The position numbers and the translations under genes were made by a program. Under the pieces are notes generated by a model. That model was not told where the DNA came from. It was given only the letters and a program-made list of their open reading frames with translations, and did no database searches. This document shows positions 25,817 to 34,919 of a stretch of DNA of 64,000 nt, one piece after another. The DNA comes from an uncultured Helicobacteraceae bacterium. GTDB taxonomy: Bacteria; Campylobacterota; Campylobacteria; Campylobacterales; Helicobacteraceae. Numbering within the stretch: the first letter of the stretch is position 1; each line of letters opens with the position of its first letter. The stretch is from the NCBI GenBank assembly GCA_947588965.1, contig CANQAN010000006.1, positions 1 to 64,000 on the forward strand. The letters are read 5' to 3'.

Positions 25817-27310
25817 TTACAGGAATTTTTTTAATGCTAAAATCAGGTCTTGTAATTTATGAGGATCTTTTTTGCCTACATCCGCCTCAATGCTAGAGTT
25901 AATGTCAAGCATTTTTGCGCCGCTATTCTTTAGGGATTCTGCATTGTTTAATCCAACTCCTCCAGCCACACACAAATAATCTAAATTCAAATCTTTCAAG
26001 GTCTCTAAAGGAATTGCACATCCGCTTCCGCCTCCAAGCGTACTTTTAGAATCTAAAAGCACAAAAGGACTCACAAACAACCCTAAATCCTCACTTTTTT
26101 CAACATTCCACACTTCATAAAAGGCAAAATCCGCATCCCTTAGCTGCACTCCTGCAAACTCTCCCTCTCTTTGAATCCCGTGCAATTGTAAGGCATCTAC
26201 AACTCCATCTCTAAAGAGTGTCAGCGCATTTTGTAATTGCTCTTCGCTCTCTTTTATCACGGCAATTTTGAGGATGTTTGGATACTGCTCTAGGGACTTT
26301 GCCATCTCCCTTAGGGATTCTAAACTCACATAACGCGCCGATTTGGGCTCTAGTATGAATCCGAGCCCCGCGATTTTTTCAAGCCCTTGATCGAGTTCTT
26401 GCAGGGATTTTGCACACATTAGAGCGTCTTCTGTATTTGTGATTCCACAAATCTTAATGAATCCAAGCTTAGAGTCCAAGAGCCTAAAGACATTGCGATA
26501 AAAGGAATGAGGGGCTTCTTGTCCAACTTTGAGCGCATTTTTTAAACCTTGCAGAGCTTGTTTGGGATTTGGTGTGCGCACAAGATAGCTTCCGCACAAG
26601 ATTCCATCAAAGCCTAAATTTCCGACAACAAAGCCATCAAAACTGCAATGCAAAGAGGATTCAAAAATCACACGCGCTTGAGGATTCTGTGCGCGTATCT
26701 TTGGTAAGAGATTGTAAGCAAGGATTTTGTCAATCTTAAAGGTGCGGAGATTCCGCGCATTGATTCCAATAAGACGCGCATTTAAGGGGGCGATAAAGTC
26801 GGCTTCACAGGCATTATGCACTTCAACCAAAGGTGTGATTCCAAGCCTTAAGCATTCCTCATACAAGGATTTAAGCTGCGCAAAACCACCGTTTTCCTCT
26901 CCCATAAAACAAGCCGCAATCAGCAACACCATGTCCGCGCCAAAGTCGTATGATTCTTTGATTTGTGCTATTTCTGTGATGAAATCTTTGCGCAAGAGAC
27001 ATGCGTGGGGATGCGCATGTTTTACATTTTGTAAATCCTCCAAACTGCCCTTGAAATAGGATTCTTCGCACAGCACAGAAATGGCGCTTGCTCCACCTTG
27101 CAAATAGGATTCCGCTAGAGCGCTTGGATTGTTGATTGTAGAAATTTGTCCAGCACTCGGACTTGCGCGTTTAATTTCGGCAATGATAAGCTTGTCGTTT
27201 AGATTTGGTGGATTCAGTGGAGTGGTACGTGTTGCGTGGCGCAGGGGTATTTGCTTTTTTTGGCGTACAATTTCTTGTAAGATTGCGGAATTTCCTTGAG
27301 TTTTTTGCAT
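25817..27310 (-). CDS. trpCF: bifunctional indole-3-glycerol-phosphate synthase / phosphoribosylanthranilate isomerase
   Basis: Two consecutive steps of tryptophan synthesis in one 497-residue chain. The TrpC half (about 1-255) shows IAEIKRASPSAGQIS, LLRKDFI, VEVHN, GINARNL and a final FDGILCGSYLVR. The TrpF half (about 280-497) shows KICGITNTEDAL, LQLHG, VLLDSKSTLGGGSG and CVAGGVGLNN. The ATG overlaps the trpGD stop by one base (TAATG), so translation is coupled. Last gene of the minus-strand trp operon. Confidence 0.95.
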   Translation of the reverse strand: MQKTQGNSAILQEIVRQKKQIPLRHATRTTPLNPPNLNDKLIIAEIKRASPSAGQISTINNPSALAESYLQGGASAISVLCEESYFKGSLEDLQNVKHAHPHACLLRKDFITEIAQIKESYDFGADMVLLIAACFMGEENGGFAQLKSLYEECLRLGITPLVEVHNACEADFIAPLNARLIGINARNLRTFKIDKILAYNLLPKIRAQNPQARVIFESSLHCSFDGFVVGNLGFDGILCGSYLVRTPNPKQALQGLKNALKVGQEAPHSFYRNVFRLLDSKLGFIKICGITNTEDALMCAKSLQELDQGLEKIAGLGFILEPKSARYVSLESLREMAKSLEQYPNILKIAVIKESEEQLQNALTLFRDGVVDALQLHGIQREGEFAGVQLRDADFAFYEVWNVEKSEDLGLFVSPFVLLDSKSTLGGGSGCAIPLETLKDLNLDYLCVAGGVGLNNAESLKNSGAKMLDINSSIEADVGKKDPHKLQDLILALKKFL

Positions 27311-28929
27311 TAAAAAGACTCCAAATTTTCAGAGCTTATCTCTTTGAAGCGCTCAAGGACTTCAAAGACCTCTTTTTTTGCAATGATTTCTTTGGACTTG
27401 TAGAATCCCTCTTTAATGGATTCTACTTGTTCGCAGACATAGAGCGCAACCCCCATATTGAGAGCGACCAAATTGAGTTTTGGAGATTCCTTTGCGTTGA
27501 AAATGTCTAGGGTGATTTGCAGATTTTCTTGCGCATCCCCGCCACGTAGGAGTGAATAATCCACAAAATCAAGTCCCACTTCAATAGGATTAAAAATGTA
27601 AGTTTTAATGCTACCGTCCTTTAACTCTGTGATTTGTGTCGGTGCGCAAAGTGAGATTTCATCATAGCCATCAAGTCCGCTCACAACCATTGCGTGTTTG
27701 ATTCCTAGAATCTCTAGAGCCCTTGCCATAATCTCTGTGTAATCCTTGTCAAACACGCCGATAAGCTGATGTGTGATGGGTGCGGGATTGCTAAGGGGAC
27801 CTAAGAGATTAAAGGCAGTTTTGAATCCTAAACTGCTACGCGCAGGAGCGGCATAGCGCATAGCAGCGTGGAATCTTTGGGCAAAGAGAAAGGTGAGATT
27901 CAGCTCTTCAAAGGCTTTTATGGAGTTTTGCAATTCCATATTTGCATTCACGCCAAGAGCATTAAGCAAGTCCGCAGAGCCACTTTTGGAGGTGATGGCG
28001 CGATTGCCATGCTTAATGATTCCAAAATTTCCTTTTTTTGTAAGTGTTGCCAGAAGAAGCGCACAAGTCGTTGAGACATTAAAAGTCTTAACGCTGCTTC
28101 CCCCTGTGCCAACCATATCAAAGAGAATCTCTTTTGAAGTCTTACAAGGAAAGCGCACGGCTTTTTTCCTCAAAACAGTCGCAAATCCCGCGAGTTCATA
28201 CGCGCTAACACCCTTAATCTCGAGACTTGTTAAGAGACTGCCAATTTGGGCATCACTCAAATTTCCCTCTGTGAGTTCATCCATTAACAGATAGCTCTCT
28301 TTGAAATCAAGCGAACCTTGCTTTAAGACCTTTTTGAGATAGTCTTTAACGGGAATCTCTTCGCGCGTATAGTGCAAGAAGTTGCGCAACATCTTCAAGC
28401 CCTCTGTCGTGCCGATAGATTCGGGGTGAAACTGCAGTCCGATGAGATGATATTGCTTGTGTTCTATCGCCATAACCTCGCCATCGGTGCTCATCCCGCT
28501 TATGAGAAAGCATTCGGGAATCTCCTCTTTCTTCCCTGCTAGAGAGTGATAGCGCACAATGGGTGTGTTGGGACTAATGTGTCGGAATATCCCCTTTTGA
28601 TTGTGCAAGAGGGGTTCAACTTTGCCATGGATTATGTTTTTAGCATTTTTGATCTCCACACCAAATGCGCTTAAAATCGCTTGATGTCCAAGGCAGATTC
28701 CTAAAATCGGATAGACCCCCTTAAATGTCTGCACGATTTCAATATTGAGTGCGGAATCTTTGGGGTGCTTTGGACCTGGACCTAAGATAATGGCACTTGG
28801 ATTGAGCTGTTTGATTTCTGCAAGAGTGATTTTATCATAGCGCACAACTTTTACGGGGTAGCCAAGAGAGCTGAAGGCTTGATAAATGTTGTATGTGAAA
28901 GAATCGTAATTATCAATGAGTAGTATCAT
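27310..28929 (-). CDS. trpGD: fused anthranilate synthase glutaminase / anthranilate phosphoribosyltransferase
   Basis: 539 residues from ATG 28929 (GGAGAGG just upstream; overlaps trpE by 17 nt). The N-terminal GATase (about 1-190) has LIDNYDSFTYN, the nucleophile loop GICLGHQ and QFHPESIGTTEG, and supplies ammonia to TrpE. The C-terminal TrpD part (about 200-539) has DMVGTGGSSVKTFNVST, KHGNRAITSKSGSADLL and the late ALNMGVALYV. Such GD fusions are known from Enterobacteriaceae and several Campylobacterota. Confidence 0.95.
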   Translation of the reverse strand: MILLIDNYDSFTYNIYQAFSSLGYPVKVVRYDKITLAEIKQLNPSAIILGPGPKHPKDSALNIEIVQTFKGVYPILGICLGHQAILSAFGVEIKNAKNIIHGKVEPLLHNQKGIFRHISPNTPIVRYHSLAGKKEEIPECFLISGMSTDGEVMAIEHKQYHLIGLQFHPESIGTTEGLKMLRNFLHYTREEIPVKDYLKKVLKQGSLDFKESYLLMDELTEGNLSDAQIGSLLTSLEIKGVSAYELAGFATVLRKKAVRFPCKTSKEILFDMVGTGGSSVKTFNVSTTCALLLATLTKKGNFGIIKHGNRAITSKSGSADLLNALGVNANMELQNSIKAFEELNLTFLFAQRFHAAMRYAAPARSSLGFKTAFNLLGPLSNPAPITHQLIGVFDKDYTEIMARALEILGIKHAMVVSGLDGYDEISLCAPTQITELKDGSIKTYIFNPIEVGLDFVDYSLLRGGDAQENLQITLDIFNAKESPKLNLVALNMGVALYVCEQVESIKEGFYKSKEIIAKKEVFEVLERFKEISSENLESF

Positions 28930-30415
28930 TTTCCTCTCCAATAATGGCTTGGATTAAAGAGCGCATTTTGTTTTTTGTCTCAATGAATTCTGCTTTTTCA
29001 TCGGAATCATGAACGATTCCGCCTCCTGCTTGGAGATAGTAGATTCCATTTTGATAGACCGCTGTGCGGATTGCTATGGCAAAGTCCATATCACCATTTT
29101 TAGAAAAATACCCAATCGCGCCTGCATAGATATTGCGCCTGTGCTTTTCTAGGGATTCTATAGTTTTAATAGCTTGAATCTTAGGCGCACCGCTCACAGT
29201 CCCTGCGGGGAATGCCGCATAGAGCGCGTCGATCTTTTTGTGCTTTCTAAGATCCATTTCTCCTTGAATCTCTGAAACAATATGCATAACATGCGCGTAT
29301 TTTTCTATGACTTTTTCTTGTGTTATGCGCACCGTGTTTGGAATCGCAACCTTTCCAACATCATTGCGACCTAAGTCTAGGAGCATTAAGTGCTCGGCAT
29401 TTTCTTTGACATTGCTTTTTAATTCCTCTTCTAGTTTCGTGTCTTCAAGGGCATTTTTCCCGCGCGGTCTTGTTCCTGCTATGGGGCGCACGGTGAGCGT
29501 TGCTTGATGGGGTTTAGTTGTTTGGAGTTTCAATAAAACTTCCGGCGAACTCCCGATGATTTGGTAGTTTCCGAAGTTGAGGTAGTACATATAGGGACTT
29601 GGATTGTAGGAGCGCAAATTTGCATAAGCCACAAGCGGAGGTAATGCGGTAGAGATTTCAAGGCTTTGACTTGGTACGCATTGCAGTAAATTTCCCTTAT
29701 AAATCTCTTGTTTGAGGGTTTTGACGATATCTGTGTAATAGGATTCTTTATCTTCAGAGACAATCTTAGCAGGATAGAGATTTTCTTGCTTCTCTTTAAG
29801 TTTGAGATGTTTGAGTTTCTCAACTAAAGCTTGATTTTCCCTCTCCACATCATAGCTTTGAACTTCTCCTTGATAAGAGATATTGAGGACATAGAGTGTC
29901 TCATAAAAATGATCAAAGACGACCAATTCACGTCCGAAAATAAAGGCATTGTCGCTCACTTCATAAAGTGATGGATTCTTAAAGTCAATCTCTTCAATCT
30001 CTCCAAAAAACTCATAACCCAAATACCCAACGCCACCAAGCGGTAGGGGCAGAGATTCTAACGTCTCACAATCAACACTGGGCGCAAGTGTATTGAACGC
30101 GCTTAGAAAATCAAGAAACTTAGAATCCTTGGATAATTTGGAATTCCCGATTCTTTCAAATGTCTTTAATACGTGTTTTTTAGAATTTTCACACAAATAA
30201 TAGTCATCTTTTTCTTTGATAACACGGAAAGCTTCTTTTGTAATGAGGATAGAAAAGCGCCCTTTGCCCGTTTTTAAAAACGCAGATTCTAATAACACAG
30301 GAGCCTTCAAGGCTTCACAAACCATAAGCGGAGTGAGCTTAGAGGCTGGAATCTTTTGGAAATAAATTTGCGCTTCTGCGCCATTTTTGTTAGAATGATT
30401 TAAAAATTCAAACAT
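28913..30415 (-). CDS. trpE: anthranilate synthase component I
   Basis: Makes anthranilate from chorismate with ammonia from TrpG; the committed step to tryptophan. 500 residues. The regulatory motif LLES (PVLLESA, about residue 40), needed for feedback inhibition by tryptophan, is kept. The chorismate-binding core shows IIGSSPEVLL, RPIAGTRPRG, DLGRNDVGKVA, FPAGTVSGAPK and the end GGGIVHDSDEKAEF. ATG 30415, with a GTG just before. First gene of the leftward trp operon, divergent from trpB across a 103-nt spacer. Confidence 0.96.
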   Translation of the reverse strand: MFEFLNHSNKNGAEAQIYFQKIPASKLTPLMVCEALKAPVLLESAFLKTGKGRFSILITKEAFRVIKEKDDYYLCENSKKHVLKTFERIGNSKLSKDSKFLDFLSAFNTLAPSVDCETLESLPLPLGGVGYLGYEFFGEIEEIDFKNPSLYEVSDNAFIFGRELVVFDHFYETLYVLNISYQGEVQSYDVERENQALVEKLKHLKLKEKQENLYPAKIVSEDKESYYTDIVKTLKQEIYKGNLLQCVPSQSLEISTALPPLVAYANLRSYNPSPYMYYLNFGNYQIIGSSPEVLLKLQTTKPHQATLTVRPIAGTRPRGKNALEDTKLEEELKSNVKENAEHLMLLDLGRNDVGKVAIPNTVRITQEKVIEKYAHVMHIVSEIQGEMDLRKHKKIDALYAAFPAGTVSGAPKIQAIKTIESLEKHRRNIYAGAIGYFSKNGDMDFAIAIRTAVYQNGIYYLQAGGGIVHDSDEKAEFIETKNKMRSLIQAIIGEENDTTH

Positions 30416-30518
30416 CACACTTTCTTTAAGAATAATTTCGTCAAATTATACATTCTTTACATTAAAAATTTGCTACAATACAACGAAGTAACTCACATTA
30501 ATTTTTAAAGAATCGCTC

Positions 30519-31775
30519 ATGCAAAAAATATTTTTAAAGTCCAAAAAGGGCTTTTTTGGTGTTAATAAGGGCAGGACACACGCATTTGGTGGGCAATATG
30601 TCCCCGAGATTCTCTATCCTGCGCTTAAGGAATTAGAATCCGCTTACAAGCACATTCTGCCTTCCAAAGCATTCCAAAAGGAATTGTTGCATTTGTATCA
30701 CACATTTATCGGGCGCCCCACACCTTTAATCTACGCAAAAAACGCAAGTGCGCTTTTAAATAATGAGATTTATTTGAAGTTTGAGGGGCTTGCAAATACA
30801 GGTGCGCATAAGATTAACAATGCTATTGGACAAGTTTTGCTCGCAAAAAAAATGGGTAAAAAGCGCGTCATTGCAGAGACAGGTGCAGGACAGCACGGAC
30901 TTGCGACGAGTGCAGCTTGTGCGAAGCTAGGGATAGAATGCGTTGTGTTTATGGGTGCGCGAGACATTAAGAGGCAATTCCCAAATGTCTTTAACATGCG
31001 CTTACTTGGTGCGCAAGTTGTGAGTGTTGAGAGTGGCTCACAAACACTAAAAGATGCTGTGAATGAGGCGCTGCGGGAGTGGAGTAGGGATTGTAAAGAC
31101 ACTTTTTATGTTTTAGGCAGCGCACTTGGACCCTATCCCTATCCCGATATTGTGCGGGAATTTCAAAGCATTATCAGTTTTGAGTTAAAGAAACAAACGC
31201 GCACATTTTTCAAAGGCAATCCCGATATAATGGTGGCTTGTGTCGGTGGTGGAAGCAATGCTATGGGATTTTTCAGTCATTATATTCAGAGTAAGGTCAG
31301 GCTCGTTGGCATAGAAGCGGGAGGATTGGATAGCAAACATAATGCCGTAAGAATCAACAGCAAAAATGCAAACATCGGAATCGCACAAGGGTATAAGAGC
31401 TATTTTTTGAGTGATGAATATGGAAATCTCTTAGAGACTTATTCTATTTCTGCAGGGCTTGATTATGCGGGGATTGGACCGCAATTATCACATTTAAAAG
31501 AAATGGGTCGCGTGGAATTTATGAGTGCGACAGACGCAGAAGCATTAGAGGCTTTGCAGTTTTTTGCAAAACACGAGGGAATCATTGCTGCATTAGAATC
31601 TAGCCATGCTTTGAGCGGAGTGCTAAAGATTGCAAAGACAACACGGGATAAGAGAATTGTTGTCAATGTCTCTGGGAGAGGGGATAAAGACATTTTTATC
31701 ACCGCAAAGGCTCTACAAAAGGATGCTTGGTGCGCGTTTTTAGAAAATGAGATCGCAGAAATGAAGGGAAAATGA
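30519..31775 (+). CDS. trpB: tryptophan synthase beta chain
   Basis: Joins indole with serine, PLP-dependent. 418 residues. The PLP lysine lies in NTGAHKINNAIGQ (about residue 100), the catalytic glutamate in AETGAGQHG and the phosphate loop in GGGSNAMGFF. The N-terminus GRTHAFGGQYVPE is typical of the TrpB1 class, which works with TrpA. It overlaps trpA (ATGA). Unlike the H. pylori order I recall (trp genes all in one direction), trpBA is here divergent from trpE-GD-CF. Confidence 0.95.
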   Translation: MQKIFLKSKKGFFGVNKGRTHAFGGQYVPEILYPALKELESAYKHILPSKAFQKELLHLYHTFIGRPTPLIYAKNASALLNNEIYLKFEGLANTGAHKINNAIGQVLLAKKMGKKRVIAETGAGQHGLATSAACAKLGIECVVFMGARDIKRQFPNVFNMRLLGAQVVSVESGSQTLKDAVNEALREWSRDCKDTFYVLGSALGPYPYPDIVREFQSIISFELKKQTRTFFKGNPDIMVACVGGGSNAMGFFSHYIQSKVRLVGIEAGGLDSKHNAVRINSKNANIGIAQGYKSYFLSDEYGNLLETYSISAGLDYAGIGPQLSHLKEMGRVEFMSATDAEALEALQFFAKHEGIIAALESSHALSGVLKIAKTTRDKRIVVNVSGRGDKDIFITAKALQKDAWCAFLENEIAEMKGK

Positions 31776-32749
31776 TGGAGAGGTCTGAATCTACTTTAGA
31801 GCTAATGGGACACATTGTTGCGGGCTTTCCAAGTTTCCAGCAGAGCTTGGATGCAGCAGTGGGAATCTGCTTAGGCGGTGCGCGTTATTTGGAGATACAA
31901 TTTCCCTTTTCTGACCCTAATGCCGATGGAATCGCAATTGCTAATGCATGTGAAGTGTCTTTGAAAAATGGCTTCAATACGGACTTAGGATTTGAGTTTA
32001 TTGCCAAACTGCAGCAAAGACTCAAAGAAAGGGCTTGTAAGACGCAGTTGCTCATCATGACTTATGGGAATATTTTGTTCTCTTATGGCGTGGAGAGATT
32101 CTTGCAAAAAGCCAAAGAAAACGCTGTTTATGGATTGATTGTCCCTGATTTGTCCCTGCAAAATGATGAAAAACTTTTCAAAAAGAGCAAGAAAATAGGA
32201 TTGGAAAACATCGCTCTCATAGCCCCTCTCACCTCACCAAAGCGCATAGGACAACTCACCAAAAAAAGCGGAAAGTTCGTGTATGTCGTCGCGCGTAATG
32301 GAATCACGGGAGATACCACAGAAGTCAATCAAGCCCTGCAAGATTACATTCGTCGCGTTCAGAAATTTTGCAAAAAGCCCATTGCGCTTGGCTTTGGGAT
32401 TCAAAGCAGAGAGCAGATTGAGACTTTGGGCAAGATTGTGCCAATTGTCGTCGTTGGAAGTGCTTTTGTCAGAGAGATTGACGCGCTTTGTCAAAAGAGC
32501 TCAAAGCCCTCTTTAGAGCAGAAACTCTGTGATTTTACGCAAAAATTACTCGGCATAAGCACCCCCAAACAAGAATCCAAAAGCACAAATAAGCGCACAT
32601 CACAAAAAACAACACAAAAACGCACCACAAAGAGCCAAACAGCAAAAAATGAAGCACAAACAGGGCAGACAAAAAAAGTTGCAAATACGACAAAAAGCAC
32701 AACAACAAGAAAAAGCACGGGGACAAGAAAAAGGCAGAATCCCGCTTAG
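31772..32749 (+). CDS. trpA: tryptophan synthase alpha chain with basic C-terminal tail
   Basis: Cleaves indole-3-glycerol phosphate to indole for TrpB. Residues 1 to about 262 are the TIM barrel, with the catalytic glutamate and aspartate in EIQFPFSDPNADG and the phosphate-binding part ALGFGIQSREQI. From about residue 264 a Lys/Thr/Ser/Gln/Arg-rich tail of about 60 residues follows (TNKRTSQKTTQKRTTKSQ and so on), with few hydrophobic residues. TrpA is normally about 260-270 residues, so this is an extra, probably disordered and strongly basic extension. AAGGG precedes the ATG. Confidence 0.93.
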   Translation: MMERSESTLELMGHIVAGFPSFQQSLDAAVGICLGGARYLEIQFPFSDPNADGIAIANACEVSLKNGFNTDLGFEFIAKLQQRLKERACKTQLLIMTYGNILFSYGVERFLQKAKENAVYGLIVPDLSLQNDEKLFKKSKKIGLENIALIAPLTSPKRIGQLTKKSGKFVYVVARNGITGDTTEVNQALQDYIRRVQKFCKKPIALGFGIQSREQIETLGKIVPIVVVGSAFVREIDALCQKSSKPSLEQKLCDFTQKLLGISTPKQESKSTNKRTSQKTTQKRTTKSQTAKNEAQTGQTKKVANTTKSTTTRKSTGTRKRQNPA

Positions 32750-32759
32750 AGCGGATTTG

Positions 32760-32781
32760 CCTTGCATTGCTAAGGTTTTTT
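32760..32781 (+). terminator. weak terminator after trpA
   Basis: CCTT (32760-32763) and AAGG (32772-32775) with an 8-nt loop, followed by T6. It overlaps the 3' end of the convergent fdhU gene. Short stem, so moderate support. Confidence 0.4.
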
Positions 32782-33006
32782 AATCAAATAGCGAATCGTA
32801 GGTCCTAATTGCTCCACTTTCAACATCTCATAGCCGTGATTTTTCGCATCAACGGGAATGTTATTGATACTCTGTGGGCAATCGCTCAAAACCTCCAAGA
32901 TTTCACCACGTTTTAACTCTGGTAAAACCTCCAATGTCCGAATAGCAGGGTAAGGACAAGGCTCACCCTGCAAATCCAATCTGTAATTTGGAATGATTGT
33001 TTCCAT
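32770..33006 (-). CDS. fdhU: TusA/YedF-family sulfur carrier (FdhU-like)
   Basis: 78 residues, a complete TusA-like domain: DLQGEPCPYPAIRT with the CPxP active-site cysteine (about residue 17), then GEILEVLSDCPQSINNIP and the end PTIRYLIKKP. It moves persulfide sulfur or serves selenium/molybdenum-cofactor enzymes. In C. jejuni the adjacent pair Cj1500 (FdhT, YedE-like) and Cj1501 (FdhU, TusA-like) is required for formate dehydrogenase activity; the same pair is seen here, 19 nt apart. Confidence 0.82.
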   Translation of the reverse strand: METIIPNYRLDLQGEPCPYPAIRTLEVLPELKRGEILEVLSDCPQSINNIPVDAKNHGYEMLKVEQLGPTIRYLIKKP

Positions 33007-33025
33007 AGTTTTTCCTTTACTTTAT

Positions 33026-34243
33026 TTATGCGCGTTCAAAGCCCTTGTTTTTGCTAAAATAGCTTTTTTCAACCCAAAGCACGAATCCTAAAAACAGCAA
33101 AAGAAGCACGTAATTGACAAGCAATCCCCCATAATTTCCAAAGGATTCTAAGAGATTGATACGCGGGAAGCTTGTCGCAAGAGGCACAGAGTAATAATCC
33201 CAAGTCGCCGCTAAGAGCGTTGAGCCAATGACATTTCCGATTCCGACAATCCAATAATGCACCTGTCCCTCCACAGCGCGATACATCCAACCACACTCGC
33301 AACCCCCAGCAATGACGATTCCAAAGCCAAAGAGGAATCCGCCAATAATCGCATTAGGCGCAGCCCACATAATCTTTGGGGGCATTCCTAAGCAAATATA
33401 ACTGAAGACTCCGATTGTGGAAACCATCATGCCTATAATGACCGCTCTTGCCATAACTCCGCGCCCTGTGATGAACAAATCCCTAAAGGCAGAGGTGAAG
33501 CAGATTTGCGCTCGAGAAATCACATAACCAAATCCCACTCCAAAGAGCATAGCAATCCCTAAAATCGGAATCTTTTTCCCCTCTGGAATCGCTCCAAACA
33601 TCATTAAATAGGCAATCCAAATCCCAATTCCCACAAAAACAAGAATCCCTAAGAAAAAGAGCGTTTTTTCGCGATCTTTTGGATTTTCAATTTCTTTTTG
33701 TGCGCTGACTTTTTGTAATTTCGTGTGAGAGCGCAAAAAGGGCAAAAAGACGACTTTTGCACCAAGCCAAACGCCAACGAGTGTCATAAGAGTGAAAAAC
33801 CAAGCATGGAGGCTGAATTGCGGAATCCCTGTGAAGAAACTTGCGAGATTGCAACCCATTCCAATCCTTGCGCCAAATCCCGCGATGATTCCACCAATGA
33901 GGGCTTGTGCGATTCTGATATTGCTTTGTGGCAGACGTAATTTGACATTGTTTGCCATAAGTGCCGAGCCTAGAGCCCCTGCAAACATTCCAATAATCAT
34001 CACGCCATCAACCCTATCAAGGGGCGTTCCCTGCAGTCCAATGATCTTAAAATACCCCCAAGAGCTTGTATCCACGCCTAAGAGATTCATAATGTGTCCG
34101 CCCCAACGCGTGAATTCACCTGTAACAGCCCAATAAGTCCCCGTGAGTCCGAAATAATACGCCGCCATAACGCCAAGCGCGATAATAGCAGGCATGGGCG
34201 ACCAAAATTTCACAAGACAATTTTGCTTGAAACTTGCAAACAT
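33026..34243 (-). CDS. fdhT: YeeE/YedE-family membrane transporter (FdhT-like)
   Basis: 405 residues with about ten transmembrane segments. Two repeated halves have the YeeE/YedE pattern: RIGMGCNLASFFTGIPQFSLHAW in the first and FGFGIVIAGGCECGWMYRAVEGQ in the second; the conserved cysteines in GMGCN, AQICF and GGCECG are those expected for sulfur or selenium compound transport. Pairs with the TusA-like gene downstream. AAGGAG 7-8 nt before the ATG. Divergent from the DUF485-actP operon over 328 nt. Confidence 0.87.
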   Translation of the reverse strand: MFASFKQNCLVKFWSPMPAIIALGVMAAYYFGLTGTYWAVTGEFTRWGGHIMNLLGVDTSSWGYFKIIGLQGTPLDRVDGVMIIGMFAGALGSALMANNVKLRLPQSNIRIAQALIGGIIAGFGARIGMGCNLASFFTGIPQFSLHAWFFTLMTLVGVWLGAKVVFLPFLRSHTKLQKVSAQKEIENPKDREKTLFFLGILVFVGIGIWIAYLMMFGAIPEGKKIPILGIAMLFGVGFGYVISRAQICFTSAFRDLFITGRGVMARAVIIGMMVSTIGVFSYICLGMPPKIMWAAPNAIIGGFLFGFGIVIAGGCECGWMYRAVEGQVHYWIVGIGNVIGSTLLAATWDYYSVPLATSFPRINLLESFGNYGGLLVNYVLLLLFLGFVLWVEKSYFSKNKGFERA

Positions 34244-34426
34244 CGCAACTCCTTAAAAGAAAGATTCAAAGAAAAATTCAGAAAACAGATAAAGAGAGTG
34301 GTGTAAAGAAGCTCTAAAATCTGTGTGCTTTACCCGAAAGCCTCAAAGTGCGACATCATAGCAAGAAGTGCTTAAAAAAGAAATAAAAAGAGGCGCAGAA
34401 AAAATGCAAAACTTCAGGGTTTTTTG

Positions 34427-34539
34427 TGTTACTAAAATATACATATAGGGGGACTAATGTTACTAAAATATACAATATTTGATTTATTTTGATGTTTTGT
34501 GAGGAATTGATTGTTAATTTTTATAGAATTTTTGTAACA
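34427..34539. promoter_or_regulatory. repeated putative operators upstream of DUF485-actP
   Basis: The 328-nt spacer 34244-34571 between fdhT and the acetate symporter operon has no gene. It contains a perfect 17-nt direct repeat, TGTTACTAAAATATACA, at 34427-34443 and 34458-34474, 31 nt apart start to start (about three helical turns). A related inverted half-site (plus strand TTTGTAACA) is at 34531-34539. A -10-like TATAGAAT is at 34522-34529. These look like binding sites for a regulator of the acetate genes, and perhaps of fdhT. Confidence 0.5.
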
Positions 34540-34571
34540 TAGCCTTAAATCTTAGTCATTAAAGGAGATTT

Positions 34572-34919
34572 ATGATGAAAGAAAGTTTGGAATATAAAAA
34601 ATCCATTCGGGAATTTAGAGGCTTTGTTTCTTTGAGAAATAAAGTAACATTATGGTTGTCCGTTGTCGTCCTTATTGGATATTATAGTTTTGTGTTAAGC
34701 ATTGGTTTATTCCCCGATATTTTGGGCTATCGTTTGGGTCCTAGTTCCATTACGCTTGGAATCATTGTTGGGGTTTCTTTGATTGCTTTGTGTATTATTG
34801 TAACGGGACTTTACACATTCTTCGCGAATCAATACTTTGACAGGAGACAGGGTGAGATTCTACGAGAATTAGAAAAAAGCGGTGCATTGGAGGATTTGAA
34901 AAATGGTCAAGGTTATTAG
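34572..34919 (+). CDS. DUF485 membrane protein (YjcH-like)
   Basis: 115 residues with two transmembrane segments (about 29-50 and 62-85), a charged N-terminus ([12 protein letters not shown]) and a [12 protein letters not shown] tail. This is the DUF485 family partner encoded just before ActP in many bacteria; its exact role in acetate uptake is not settled. AAGGAG 7 nt before the ATG. Overlaps actP by 17 nt. Confidence 0.88.
   Translation: MMKESLEYKKSIREFRGFVSLRNKVTLWLSVVVLIGYYSFVLSIGLFPDILGYRLGPSSITLGIIVGVSLIALCIIVTGLYTFFANQYFDRRQGEILRELEKSGALEDLKNGQGY

Noticed and set aside
30416-30518. Tryptophan attenuator or leader peptide between trpE and trpB
   Set aside because: No short ORF with Trp codons and no terminator/antiterminator pair is visible on either strand.
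32491-32718. Hydrophobic minus-strand open frame opposite the trpA tail
   Set aside because: Its Phe/Val/Cys-rich sequence is the antisense of the Lys/Thr codons of the TrpA tail; no start signals.
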